A stretch of 64,000 nucleotides of DNA. It comes from Candidatus Brachybacterium merdavium. GTDB taxonomy: Bacteria; Actinomycetota; Actinomycetes; Actinomycetales; Dermabacteraceae. The DNA is taken from the NCBI GenBank assembly GCA_019118275.1, contig DWZH01000136.1, positions 1 to 64,000 on the forward strand, in the 5' to 3' direction. Positions 54,712 through 63,538 of the stretch are shown piece after piece. The notes beneath the pieces were generated by a model. That model ran no database searches, was not told where the DNA came from, and worked only from the letters and a program-made list of their open reading frames with translations. The position numbers and the translations under genes were made by a program. Positions within the stretch are counted from its first letter, which is position 1; the number at the start of each line of letters is the position of its first letter.

Positions 54712-55185
54712 CTACCGCGGGTCGGGGCCCTGCCGTCGCACCTCGATCGCGCGGCGGGTCGCGGCACGGGCGCTGCGCCGGTCACGCAGGGCGTCGTAGG
54801 CCAGCGCCAGGCGGAACCAGGCCTGCCAGTCCTGGCGGCCCTCCTGCTCGATGGCGGTGCGAGCCGCCTCGAACTCGGCCTGATCCGCAGCGACGGGCTC
54901 CTTGGCCCGCTGCTGCTCCTCGGCAGCCGACGGCTCGGCCTCGATCTGCTCCTGGTCGCCCGGTTCCGGCCGGTATTCGTGGGCCAGGCGGCCTGCCGCC
55001 AGCCCGAACAGCACCTCGCGCCAGGTGACCCACACCGTCAGCGCCAGCAGGATCCCCACCCCCAGCGCGAGCCCCCAGCCGATCGTGCCGCCGGCGCGGG
55101 AGAAGCCCCAGGCGATCCAGCCCAGACCCCAGCAGTAGGCGGCGGTGATCAGCACCAGGGCGGCGACCATCAGCTTCTGGCGCAT
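54712..55185 (-). CDS. membrane protein with C-terminal TPR-like helix pair
   Basis: 157 aa. Two membrane segments (about 6-26 and 33-55) precede an acidic charged linker (about 70-100). The end (QAEFEAARTAIEQEG, WQAWFRLALAYDALRDRRSARAATRRA) resembles a TPR unit. It is located 30 bases downstream of dapB. Similar small proteins occur beside dapB in actinobacteria; the function is unknown. Confidence 0.8.
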   Translation of the reverse strand: MRQKLMVAALVLITAAYCWGLGWIAWGFSRAGGTIGWGLALGVGILLALTVWVTWREVLFGLAAGRLAHEYRPEPGDQEQIEAEPSAAEEQQRAKEPVAADQAEFEAARTAIEQEGRQDWQAWFRLALAYDALRDRRSARAATRRAIEVRRQGPDPR

Positions 55186-55215
55186 CGCGTGACCGTCTCC
55201 TCCGTCTCGTGCGGT

Positions 55216-55983
55216 TCAGCCGAGGTCCAGGTACCCGTCCAGGCCCACCGTCAGTCCTGGGCGCGAGGCGACCTCGCGGATGCCCAGCAGGACCCCGGGC
55301 ATGAAGCTGGCGCGATCGAAGGAGTCGTGGCGCAGCGTGAACTGCTCCCCCGCTCCCCCGAACTGGATCACCTCGTGGGCGACCAGGCCACGCTGCCGCA
55401 CCGCGTGGACATGGATCCCGTCGACGAGGGCGCCACGGGCGCCCAGCGGATCCTTCTCGGTGGCATCCGGCACCGGCCCCAGTCCCCCGGCCTCTCGACC
55501 GCGGGCGATGGCGGCGGCCGTGTGGGTGGCGGTGCCCGAGGGTGCGTCGAGTTTGTCCGGGTGATGCATCTCGATGATCTCGGCGCTGTCGTAGTAGCGG
55601 GCGGCGATCTCCGCGAAGCGCATCGCGAGCACCGCGCCGATCGCGAAGTTCGGCGCGATCAGGACGCCGACCCCTTCGGCGTCCGCGAGCCGGGTGCGGA
55701 CCGCATCGAGCGACTCCTCGTCCCAGCCCGTGGTGCCCACCACGGCGTGGATGCCGTGGTCGACCAGGAAGCGGACGTTGTCCCGCGTCGCCGAGGGCAC
55801 GGTGAGGTCCACCGCGACCGCGGCTCCGGCGTCCACCACGGCCTGCAGGGAGTCCTCGCGTCCCAGGCGTGCGACCAGCTCGAGATCGGTGGCGGCCTCG
55901 ATGGCGCGGCAGGCCTCGGAGCCCATGCGGCCTCCGGCGCCGATCACGGCCACCGGGATCGTGCGGTCATCGTCGTGGGTCAT
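55216..55983 (-). CDS. dapB: 4-hydroxy-tetrahydrodipicolinate reductase
   Basis: 255 aa NAD(P)H enzyme after DapA. The dinucleotide loop is VIGAGGRMGSEACRAI (about 14-29), and the substrate motif EMHHPDKLDAPSGTATHT (about 142-159). Together with dapA and dapF it supports meso-diaminopimelate synthesis in this window. It is followed by the TPR-like gene and preceded by the M16 protease gene. Confidence 0.96.
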   Translation of the reverse strand: MTHDDDRTIPVAVIGAGGRMGSEACRAIEAATDLELVARLGREDSLQAVVDAGAAVAVDLTVPSATRDNVRFLVDHGIHAVVGTTGWDEESLDAVRTRLADAEGVGVLIAPNFAIGAVLAMRFAEIAARYYDSAEIIEMHHPDKLDAPSGTATHTAAAIARGREAGGLGPVPDATEKDPLGARGALVDGIHVHAVRQRGLVAHEVIQFGGAGEQFTLRHDSFDRASFMPGVLLGIREVASRPGLTVGLDGYLDLG

Positions 55984-56049
55984 GGCAGCTCCTCGGGCTG
56001 GGGCGGGTGTGGGTGGTCCGACGCGGGGTCGAGAGACGCGGTGACCTGG

Positions 56050-57393
56050 TCACTGGTCCGGGCCGACGTCGACGCGGGTGGAGAACGAGGCGGACAGCCG
56101 CCGCGCCAGTGCGCGCACGTCCTCGAGGCCGACGCGGGAGATCTTGTCCAGGGTCTCATCCACGCTCGAGTACTCGCCGTGGACGAGCTCGATGGTGCCG
56201 AGCCTGCCCATGCGGCTGGAGGTGTCCTCCAGGCCGAGGGCGAAGGACCCGGTGATCTGCCCCTTGGCGCGCTGCAGCTCCTGCTCGGTGATGCCCTGGC
56301 GTCCCATCTCGGTCAGTTCGGCGGCCATCAGCTCGACCACCTGGGCGGTGCGGGAGGGACGGCAGGCGGCGTAGAGCCCGAACAGTCCGGCGTCGCGGTA
56401 GGCGGCGCTGAAGGAGTAGACGGAATAGGCCAGGCCGCGCTGCTCGCGCACGTTCTGGAACAGCCGCGAGGACATGCCCCCACCCAGGATCGACATCAGC
56501 ACCGACAGGGTGTGGCGCTCTTCGCTGACGGCGGTGACCCCGGTGCCCCCGAGGTAGATGTGGTTCTGCTCGGAGGGGCGGGCCAGGCGGTGCGGCGAGA
56601 TCGAGACGGCCTCCATCGGCCCGCTGCCTCCCGATGCGCTCGGTGCGCACTCGTGCTGGGCGCGCACTCGGCGAGAGGGCAGCACGCCGTCCTCCAGCGT
56701 CCAGCCGCCGCGGCGCAGTCCGGCCTGCACCAGCTCGGCGAGCTGCTCGTGATCGATGTCGCCGACGGCGGTGACCAGCAGGTTGTCGGGCCGGTAGTGC
56801 TCGCGCCAGTGGGCTCGCACCTGGTCGATGTCCAGTGTCCGCACGGTCTCGGGGCGGCCGCCGACGGGGCGGCCGATCGGTGTGTGCGGGCCCAGCACAT
56901 CGGCCAGGAAGGTCTCGTAACCCACGTCATAGGGATCGTCCTCGGCCATCGCCAGCTCTTCGAGGATCACCTCCCGCTCGGTGGCCAGGTCCTGCTCCTC
57001 GAGGCGGCTGGCGGTGATCATGTCGCTCAGCACGTCGACCGCCATCGGCACATCGGCCGAGCGGACCCGGCCGTAGTACAGGGTGTGCTCCTTGGCGGTG
57101 AGCGCATTGGAGTCCCCGCCCACCTCGTCGAAGGCGGTGGCGATGTCCATCGCGGAGCGACGAGCGGTGCCCTTGAACAGCAGATGCTCAAGGACGTGCG
57201 TGGAACCGGCGTGCTCGGGCCGCTCATCGCGCGAGCCCACCGGCAGCCACAGCCCGAGCGTGGCGCTGCGGACGCTGCGGTCGGTCTGGGTCACCAGTCG
57301 GATCCCGCCCGGGAGGATGCTGCGGCGCACCTGCGCCGCCTCGTCGAGCATCACATCGGACGCGGGGTCGTCGAAGGTCAGGTCGGAAGGCAT
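56050..57393 (-). CDS. M16-family (pitrilysin-like) zinc metallopeptidase
   Basis: 447 aa. The inverted zinc motif HVLEH (HxxEH) occurs in STHVLEHLLFKGT, with the distal Glu in the ATEREVILEE stretch and the C-terminal half lacking its own HxxEH, as usual. In actinobacteria it follows pnp and precedes dapB, as here. Its substrate is unknown. The start at 57393 has a poor ribosome-binding site; the frame upstream (to 57729) is rejected. Confidence 0.92.
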   Translation of the reverse strand: MPSDLTFDDPASDVMLDEAAQVRRSILPGGIRLVTQTDRSVRSATLGLWLPVGSRDERPEHAGSTHVLEHLLFKGTARRSAMDIATAFDEVGGDSNALTAKEHTLYYGRVRSADVPMAVDVLSDMITASRLEEQDLATEREVILEELAMAEDDPYDVGYETFLADVLGPHTPIGRPVGGRPETVRTLDIDQVRAHWREHYRPDNLLVTAVGDIDHEQLAELVQAGLRRGGWTLEDGVLPSRRVRAQHECAPSASGGSGPMEAVSISPHRLARPSEQNHIYLGGTGVTAVSEERHTLSVLMSILGGGMSSRLFQNVREQRGLAYSVYSFSAAYRDAGLFGLYAACRPSRTAQVVELMAAELTEMGRQGITEQELQRAKGQITGSFALGLEDTSSRMGRLGTIELVHGEYSSVDETLDKISRVGLEDVRALARRLSASFSTRVDVGPDQ

Positions 57394-57501
57394 CGATCGA
57401 TTGTTCCACGACCCAGCCGGAACCGGAGCAAGGGGTCCGTCACCCGACCCGCGCTCGGGGCCGGGGCGAGGCACCCGCCGCGCACGCGGACCGCGGACAG
57501 G

Positions 57502-57538
57502 ACGAGGGCGGCACCCCGGGTGGGGATGCCGCCCTCGT
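57502..57538 (-). terminator. terminator after pnp
   Basis: On the plus strand ACGAGGGCGGCACCCC pairs with GGGGATGCCGCCCTCGT around a short CGGGT-type loop, apart from one mismatch. It begins about 40 bases after the pnp stop and is strong in GC. Confidence 0.8.
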
Positions 57539-57577
57539 GACCGGGCGCGACGAGTCGCCGTGCTCAGCCTCCCGGGG

Positions 57578-59839
57578 TCACTCCGCGGTCTTCTCCTCGG
57601 AGGCGGCGGACTCCGCCGCCTGGGGAGCCTCGTCCTCGTCGATGACGGCGAGGCTGATCTTCCCGCGGGCGTCGATCTCGCGGATCTCCACCTCGATCTT
57701 CTGACCGACCGTGACGACGTCCCCGACATCGTCCACGCGCTTGCCGTCGTTCAGCTTGCGCAGCTGGGTCACGTGCAGCAGGCCGTCCTTGCCAGGGGTC
57801 AGCGAGACGAAGGCACCGAAGTCCACCGCGCGCACCACGGTGCCGAGGTAGCGCTCACCGGTCTCGGGGACCATCGGGTTGGCGATGGCGTTGACCGCCG
57901 AACGGGCGGCCTCGGCCGAGGGGCCGTCGGTCGCACCGATGTAGACGGTGCCGTCGTCCTCGATGGTGATGTCGGCGCCGGTGTCGTCCTGGATCTGGTT
58001 GATCATCTGGCCCTTGGGGCCGATGACCGCACCGATCTTGTCGACGGGGACGGTGACGGCGAGTACGCGGGGCGCGTGCGGGCTCATCTCGTCGGGCGCG
58101 TCGATCGCCTCGTGCATCACCGACAGGATCGCCAGGCGTGCCTCACGAGCCTGTGCCAGTGCGGAGATCAGCACGGAGGCGGGGATGCCCTCGAGCTTGG
58201 TGTCCAGCTGGATGGCGGTGATGAACTCGGAGGTGCCGGCGACCTTGAAGTCCATGTCGCCGAAGGCGTCCTCGGCGCCGAGGATGTCGGTCAGCGCCGC
58301 GTACTTGGTCTCACCGTCGACCTGGTCGGAGATCAGGCCCATGGCGATGCCCGCGACCGGGGCGCGCAACGGCACACCGGCGTTCATCAGCGACAGGGTG
58401 GAGGCACAGACCGAGCCCATCGAGGTCGAGCCGTTGGAGCCCAGCGCCTCGGAGACCTGCCGGATCGCGTAGGGGAACTCCTCGCGGCTGGGCAGGACCG
58501 GGATCAAGGCGCGCTCGGCGAGCATGCCGTGGCCGACCTCGCGGCGCTTCGGGGACCCCACGCGACCGGTCTCACCGGTCGAGTAGGGCGGGAAGTTGTA
58601 GTGGTGGATGTAGCGCTTGTGGTTCACCGGGGACAGTGCATCGATCTGCTGCTCCATCTTGAGCATGTTCAGCGTGGTCACACCCATGATCTGGGTCTCT
58701 CCACGCTGGAACAGGGCTGATCCGTGCACCCGGGGCAGCACCTCGACCTCGGCCGAGAGGGCACGCAGATCGCGCAGTCCGCGGCCGTCGATGCGGGTGC
58801 CGTCGGTGAGGACCTTCTCGCGCACGAGCTGCTTGGTCAGCGCCCGGTAGGCGCCGGTGATCTCCTTCTCGCGGCCCTCGAGCTGCTTGCCTTCACCGCC
58901 GAGCTCCTCGGTGATCTCGCCCAGCAGGACCTCGGTACGCTCCTCGCGCTCGGTCTTGCCGGCGATCGACATCACCTCGCGGAGGCGCTCGGCCGCCGCG
59001 GTCTCGACGATCTCGTAGGCGTCGGGCTGGTGATCGAGGAACAGCGGGAACTCGCGCACGGGCTTGGCGGCGGTGTCGGCCAGCTCCTGCTGGGCCACGC
59101 ACAGGGTGCGCACGAAGACCTTGGCGGCCTCCAGACCTTCGGCCACGACCTCCTCGGTGGGGGCGATGACGCCCTGCTCCTTGATGAGGTTCCAGGAGTT
59201 GTCGGTGGACTCGGCCTCGACCATCATGATCGCGACGTCGTCCTCGATCATGCGGCCGGCCACGACCATGGAGAACACGGCCTCGTCCAGCTGTGAGAAA
59301 GTCGGGAAGGCGACCCACTGGCCGCCCTGGGGGGTGGGCATCAGGGCGATGCGCACCGCGCCGATGGGGCCCGAGAAGGGCAGGCCGGAGATCTGGGTGG
59401 AGGCGGAGGCGCCGTTGATGCCGACCACGTCGTAGGCGTCGTCGGGTCCGTTGGCGAGGACCGTCAGGACGACCTGGACCTCGTTGCGCAGGCCCTTGAC
59501 GAAGGCGGGGCGCAGCGGGCGGTCGGTCAGGCGTGCGGCGAGGATCGCATCGGTGCCCGGGCGGCCCTCGCGGCGGAAGAAGGAGCCGGGGATGCGGCCG
59601 GCGGCGTACATCCGCTCCTCGACGTCCACCGTCAGCGGGAAGAAGTCGAACTGGTCCTTGGGGCGGTTGGAGACGGCGGTCGCCGAGAGCACCATCGTGT
59701 CGTCGTCGAGGTAGACGGCGACGGCGCCGGCGGCCTGCTGGGCCAGGCGCCCGGTCTCGAAGCGGATCTCACGGCGCCCGAAGGAGCCGTTGTCGATGAC
59801 TGCGGTGGTAGCGGTGATGTCAGGGCCTTCCATGGCCAT
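57578..59839 (-). CDS. pnp: polyribonucleotide nucleotidyltransferase (PNPase)
   Basis: 753 aa. Two RNase PH domains (first near [12 protein letters not shown], second containing [15 protein letters not shown]), then KH ([18 protein letters not shown]) and S1 ([26 protein letters not shown]). PNPase degrades RNA 3'-5' and can add tails. AGGAG precedes the ATG at 59839. The gap to rpsO contains the processing hairpins expected of an rpsO-pnp unit. Confidence 0.98.
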   Translation of the reverse strand: MAMEGPDITATTAVIDNGSFGRREIRFETGRLAQQAAGAVAVYLDDDTMVLSATAVSNRPKDQFDFFPLTVDVEERMYAAGRIPGSFFRREGRPGTDAILAARLTDRPLRPAFVKGLRNEVQVVLTVLANGPDDAYDVVGINGASASTQISGLPFSGPIGAVRIALMPTPQGGQWVAFPTFSQLDEAVFSMVVAGRMIEDDVAIMMVEAESTDNSWNLIKEQGVIAPTEEVVAEGLEAAKVFVRTLCVAQQELADTAAKPVREFPLFLDHQPDAYEIVETAAAERLREVMSIAGKTEREERTEVLLGEITEELGGEGKQLEGREKEITGAYRALTKQLVREKVLTDGTRIDGRGLRDLRALSAEVEVLPRVHGSALFQRGETQIMGVTTLNMLKMEQQIDALSPVNHKRYIHHYNFPPYSTGETGRVGSPKRREVGHGMLAERALIPVLPSREEFPYAIRQVSEALGSNGSTSMGSVCASTLSLMNAGVPLRAPVAGIAMGLISDQVDGETKYAALTDILGAEDAFGDMDFKVAGTSEFITAIQLDTKLEGIPASVLISALAQAREARLAILSVMHEAIDAPDEMSPHAPRVLAVTVPVDKIGAVIGPKGQMINQIQDDTGADITIEDDGTVYIGATDGPSAEAARSAVNAIANPMVPETGERYLGTVVRAVDFGAFVSLTPGKDGLLHVTQLRKLNDGKRVDDVGDVVTVGQKIEVEIREIDARGKISLAVIDEDEAPQAAESAASEEKTAE

Positions 59840-60010
59840 GGGGTTCTCCTAGCTGTCAGGGGTGCCCCAACCGGTGCGGCCATCGTCAGTCACCCGCGGT
59901 CACGGGGCGCTCCATCGGTGGAGGGGCCCGGTTCCGCAAGCCACTGCCGAGGACCGAACCTGGGCGGGGGCGGGGGTCAGATGTGGGCCCGCCGGGGCGG
60001 GCGCACGAAA

Positions 60011-60040
60011 CCGCCGCCCGTCCCGGGGGACGAGCGGCGG
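60011..60040 (-). terminator. hairpin between rpsO and pnp
   Basis: CCGCCGC-C-CGTCC pairs with GGACG-A-GCGGCGG around CGGG, one internal mismatch. It follows the rpsO stop by 7 bases on the coding strand, with TTTCG after it. In E. coli and Streptomyces a hairpin here is cut by RNase III and separates rpsO from pnp; it may act likewise here. Confidence 0.7.
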
Positions 60041-60046
60041 ACGGTG

Positions 60047-60316
60047 TCAGCGGCGGATGCCGACGCGCTGGATCAGCGACCGGTAGCGCTCGATGTCGTC
60101 ATCGCGCAGGTACTGCAGGAGCCGCTTGCGCTGACCGACCAGCAGCATCAGACCACGACGAGTGTGGTGGTCGTGCTTGTGGGTCTTCAGGTGCTCGGTC
60201 AGGTACTTGATGCGGTGGGTCAGGAGCGCGACCTGGACCTCGGGCGAGCCGGTGTCGCCCTCGGTGGTCGCGTACTCCTTGATGATCTCCTGCTTGGTGG
60301 CGGTGTCGAAGGCCAT
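60047..60316 (-). CDS. rpsO: 30S ribosomal protein S15
   Basis: 89 aa, the full family length. It starts [16 protein letters not shown] and contains [16 protein letters not shown] and [24 protein letters not shown]15 binds the 16S rRNA central domain and often represses its own mRNA. The leader (60317-60470) has hairpins. Confidence 0.98.
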   Translation of the reverse strand: MAFDTATKQEIIKEYATTEGDTGSPEVQVALLTHRIKYLTEHLKTHKHDHHTRRGLMLLVGQRKRLLQYLRDDDIERYRSLIQRVGIRR

Positions 60317-60470
60317 GGCTCTCCTGGGTCGTTGCGCGGCGCTCCGGGTCCTTCTGACCCGGGCTCTCTGGACGAGCGGGCACCCCGCGGCTCGCTCGCG
60401 CCGGAGCGGAGGCTGCTGCAGGGGGTGCGGAGTCGCTCTCCGCGGCCGTTATAACGGCTCGCTCAGGGTA
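60317..60470 (-). promoter_or_regulatory. rpsO leader with hairpins and a TATAAC palindrome
   Basis: Within the gap between ribF and rpsO lie three structures: CCGGGTC-CTTCT-GACCCGG (60344-60362), GCGGG-CAC-CCCGC (60376-60388), and the perfect 14-bp palindrome GCCGTTATAACGGC (60445-60458), which contains TATAAC in the right orientation for an rpsO -10. S15 represses its own leader in several bacteria; the hairpins are candidates for that site. Confidence 0.45.
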
Positions 60471-61487
60471 TCAGCCGGTCGGCGGCGCGCCGACGGTCCC
60501 CGCCCCGAGAGTGCGCCGGGTCACCTCGACATCGAGGTGCATCTGCTCGACCAGGGCCTCGGCCGAGTCGAACTTCAGGGTGGGCCGCTGGAAGTCGACG
60601 AACTCCAGACGCACGGTGTCACCGTACAGCTCCAGGTCGTGGTCGTCATGGACGTACGCCTCGACCGTGCGCCGGGGGCGTCCGGCGATGGTGAAGGTGG
60701 GGTTGGTCCCGATGGAGATGGTCGCGGGGGCCCCGGTCAGCGGGGGGACGTCGGCATGGTCGGGGTGCTGCTCGACGACGGTGAGGTGACCGGCGTAGAC
60801 GCCGTCGGCCGGGACCAGCCCAGCGGGCTCCGGACCGAGGTTCGCGGTGGGGAAGCCGAGCTCACGACCACGCTGGTGCCCTCGGTGGACGACCTCGGTG
60901 ACGGTGTGGAACCGGCCCAGCATCCCGGCGGCCTCGCGCACCTCACCCTGCAGCAGGGCCTCACGGATGGCGGAGGAGGAGATGCGCCCGCCGTCGGTCC
61001 CCTCCGGACCGAGGTCGGCGACGGTGATCACCTCGAAGTCGTAGCGCCGGCCGAGCTCGCGCATGGTGTCGATCGTGCCGGCATTGGCGCGTCCGAACAG
61101 GGCGTCCTCTCCGAGCACGACGGTCCGCACACCCAGCCCTTCGACCATGAAGATCCGCACGAAGTCCTCGGGCGAATGCATCGCGAACTCGCGGGTGAAC
61201 TCCAGGTCCAGCACCCCATGCATGCCGGCCAGCAGGAGCAGCCGGTCACGATCGGCCTGGCCGGTCAGCAAGGGCGGCTCACCGGGAATGCCCATGACGT
61301 GACGGGGGTGGGGCCAGAAGGTCAGCGCCACCGGCTTCAGCGAGCGCGCTTCGGCATGCCCCACCAGCTGCGACAGCACGTAGCGGTGTCCGCGATGCAC
61401 ACCGTCGTAGTTGCCGATCGAGACCGCCGTCGCACCGAGGTCCGAGGGCACCTCCTGCACGGAGCGCCAGATGGGTGCGGTGGTCAC
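60471..61487 (-). CDS. ribF: bifunctional riboflavin kinase / FAD synthetase
   Basis: 338 aa. The N-terminal FMN adenylyltransferase has SIGNYDGVHRGHRYVLSQL (about 21-39) and FDVEVITVADLG-type blocks; the C-terminal kinase has HQRGRELGFPTANLG and PADGVYAGHLTV. It makes FMN and FAD from riboflavin. It starts at a GTG (61487). Location between truB and rpsO is typical of bacteria. Confidence 0.96.
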   Translation of the reverse strand: MTTAPIWRSVQEVPSDLGATAVSIGNYDGVHRGHRYVLSQLVGHAEARSLKPVALTFWPHPRHVMGIPGEPPLLTGQADRDRLLLLAGMHGVLDLEFTREFAMHSPEDFVRIFMVEGLGVRTVVLGEDALFGRANAGTIDTMRELGRRYDFEVITVADLGPEGTDGGRISSSAIREALLQGEVREAAGMLGRFHTVTEVVHRGHQRGRELGFPTANLGPEPAGLVPADGVYAGHLTVVEQHPDHADVPPLTGAPATISIGTNPTFTIAGRPRRTVEAYVHDDHDLELYGDTVRLEFVDFQRPTLKFDSAEALVEQMHLDVEVTRRTLGAGTVGAPPTG

Positions 61488-61830
61488 AGCAGAGCCTGGT
61501 CCTCTCCGGGAAGTGAACGGGTGGGCGACGGAGAACGGAGAACACTGTAACGCCCCCCGGCCCCGTCCGGACCGCTCACCCCCGGTGGACCCGGCCCACC
61601 GCGCCGGTTTCCTGTCGGGGTGGTCGACGGCTGTCAGGAAACGCTGCGAGCTGGGCGGTTACCGTCAGGGAAGATGCCGAGCTGTGACGAAGCTCGGGCT
61701 CAGCCACCCTCACCCGGAACGCCTCCTCCGGTATCGTGATCGTCAAGGCGGCGCCGGGGAGGGACCCCTGTGCCCTCTCGCGCTCCATGCGAGGGATGAC
61801 ACGACGGCCGTCGAGAACGGAACCAAGATC
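61488..61830. other. ribF / L,D-transpeptidase divergent region
   Basis: 343 bases with no recognisable gene. It holds an 8-bp inverted repeat, GTTTCCTG at 61607-61614 and CAGGAAAC at 61635-61642, 20 bases apart, and a similar GTCAGGGAA half at about 61665. These are candidate regulatory sites for the transpeptidase gene. No clear promoter hexamers stand out. Confidence 0.4.
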
Positions 61831-63417
61831 ATGACGAACGTGAGCGAACCGGCCGCGCTGGGCGGCCCGTCCGCCCGCCGTGGCGGGCGCAGGCGACTCG
61901 TCTTCATCCTGCTGGCGATCATCGCCGTGATCGCCGTCGTCCTGGGCGGCGGCGCCCTGGCGTATGCGAAGCAGTTCGAGGGGCGCGCCCTGCCGGGCAC
62001 GACGATCCTGGGACAGGATGTGGCGGGCCAGACTCCCGAGGAGATCGCCGCCCTGGTCTCCGACCGTGCGGAGTCCGTCACCGTGAGCGTGACCGCCGGG
62101 GACGAGGAGCACGAGGTCTCCCTCGCGGATCTCGGCGTGACCGTCGACGCGGCCGCCAGCGGCCAGGCCGCGGTCGCGCGGGACGACTCCCTCGGCTCCG
62201 TGATCTCCTCCACCTGGTCCGGGGAGCATCCCGTGGACCCGGTGGTCGAGGTCGATGAGCAGGCCGTCTCCGACTATGCCACCTCGCTGGTCCCCGAGGA
62301 CCGCACCGATCCCGTCGATGCCGAGGTCGTCTTCGACGAGGAGGAGCAGAGCTGGACCGCGGTCGAGGCGCGCAACGGCCAGGGCGTGGACCCGACCACG
62401 CTGGTCGACCAGGTCACCGAGCATGCCCCGGCGCTCGAGAGCTTCGAGGTCGAACAGCCGGTCGAGGAGATCGCTCCCGCCATCACCACCGAGGAGGCCG
62501 AGGAGGTCGTCGACTCCATCACGTCCCTCCTCGAACAGCCCATGTCGATCACCAGCGCCGACGGCGAGGTCCACGACGTGTCTGCCGAGCGCCGCAGCGG
62601 CTGGCTGTCGGTCGGCCCGGACGAGAGCGGCCAGTCCCTGACGATCACGGTCGATGAGGAGGGTGTGCGCGAGTGGGTCGCCACCCGTGCCGAGCAGGAC
62701 ACCGTCGAGCCCAAGGACGGCATCGAGCAGATCGATGACGAGGGCGAGGTCGTCAAGGTCGTGTCCGAGAAGCGCGACGGCGTGGAGATCACCAATGCCG
62801 ATGCGGTCGCCGATGAGCTGATCGACTCCCTGAAGGGCACCAGTCCCCTCGAGGCCGCCTTCGAGAGCCGCACGGTCGAGTCCACGACGGAACAGGTCGA
62901 GGCTCCCGAGGAGGAGGATGCCGACGACGCCGAGGACGGAGAGGACGCCGACGGCGAGGACGCTGATGGCGAGGATGCCGACAGCGAGGAGGACGCCGAC
63001 GGGGAGGACGAGGCCCCGCCGGCCGAGCCCACGGGCGAGAAGTGGATCGACGTGGACCTCAGCGCCAAGACGGTCACCGCCTACGTCGGTGACACCCCGG
63101 TGTGGGGCCCGCGGCCGATGGTCGACGGCAAGCCCGGCAACGAGACGGTCACCGGCACCTACGAGATCTACCTGCGGTACGAGAAGCAGGACATGACCAA
63201 TGAGGCCACGTACCCCGAAGGGCACGAGAAGCATTACTACAACCCGGATGTGCCGTGGGTGCAGTACTTCCATCGCGGCTACGGCTTCCACGGCGCCCCC
63301 TGGCGCTCGTCGTTCGGCTATTCGGGCTCGCACGGGTGCATCAACATGCCAGTGCACGAGGCCAAGTGGCTCTATGACTGGGCCTCGATGGGCACCCGTG
63401 TCGAGGTCCACCACTGA
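61831..63417 (+). CDS. L,D-transpeptidase with peptidoglycan-binding-like domain
   Basis: 528 aa. An N-terminal membrane anchor (about 24-46) is followed by two similar extracytoplasmic segments (about 55-330) of PGB_4 type. Then comes a strongly acidic Asp/Glu/Gly repeat linker (about 355-400), and the YkuD domain with SGSHGCINMPVHEAKWLY near the end (catalytic Cys503 in the HGC motif). YkuD enzymes make 3-3 crosslinks between diaminopimelate residues, which suits the meso-DAP peptidoglycan inferred here. The start at 61831 is supported by the anchor; the frame upstream is not. Confidence 0.92.
   Translation: MTNVSEPAALGGPSARRGGRRRLVFILLAIIAVIAVVLGGGALAYAKQFEGRALPGTTILGQDVAGQTPEEIAALVSDRAESVTVSVTAGDEEHEVSLADLGVTVDAAASGQAAVARDDSLGSVISSTWSGEHPVDPVVEVDEQAVSDYATSLVPEDRTDPVDAEVVFDEEEQSWTAVEARNGQGVDPTTLVDQVTEHAPALESFEVEQPVEEIAPAITTEEAEEVVDSITSLLEQPMSITSADGEVHDVSAERRSGWLSVGPDESGQSLTITVDEEGVREWVATRAEQDTVEPKDGIEQIDDEGEVVKVVSEKRDGVEITNADAVADELIDSLKGTSPLEAAFESRTVESTTEQVEAPEEEDADDAEDGEDADGEDADGEDADSEEDADGEDEAPPAEPTGEKWIDVDLSAKTVTAYVGDTPVWGPRPMVDGKPGNETVTGTYEIYLRYEKQDMTNEATYPEGHEKHYYNPDVPWVQYFHRGYGFHGAPWRSSFGYSGSHGCINMPVHEAKWLYDWASMGTRVEVHH
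62917..63016 (+). repeat. acidic GAxGAC-type codon repeats in the transpeptidase linker
   Basis: A stretch encoding repeating D-x-E-D/D-G-E-D units (GEDADGEDADGEDADSEE and so on) gives imperfect 15-base direct repeats. It is a disordered acidic spacer between the binding and catalytic domains. It may vary in length between strains. Confidence 0.6.
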
Positions 63418-63441
63418 CCTCTGACCCGCAGAACAGACGAA

Positions 63442-63471
63442 GGCCCCGTCCGGAGTGTTCCGGACGGGGCC
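63442..63471 (+). terminator. terminator after the L,D-transpeptidase gene
   Basis: GGCCCCGTCCGGA-GTGT-TCCGGACGGGGCC is a perfect 13-bp stem with a 4-base loop, 24 bases after the stop. It can also serve truB from the other strand. Confidence 0.85.
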
Positions 63472-63538
63472 CTCGTCCATCCGCCACCGGGTCGCCCGAG
63501 CACCCGTGGCCGCCTGGCCGCCGCTCGCTCAGGACGGT

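Noticed and set aside
61576-63480. 634-codon minus-strand frame opposite the L,D-transpeptidase
   Set aside because: Antisense shadow; it crosses the strong terminator and has no motif.
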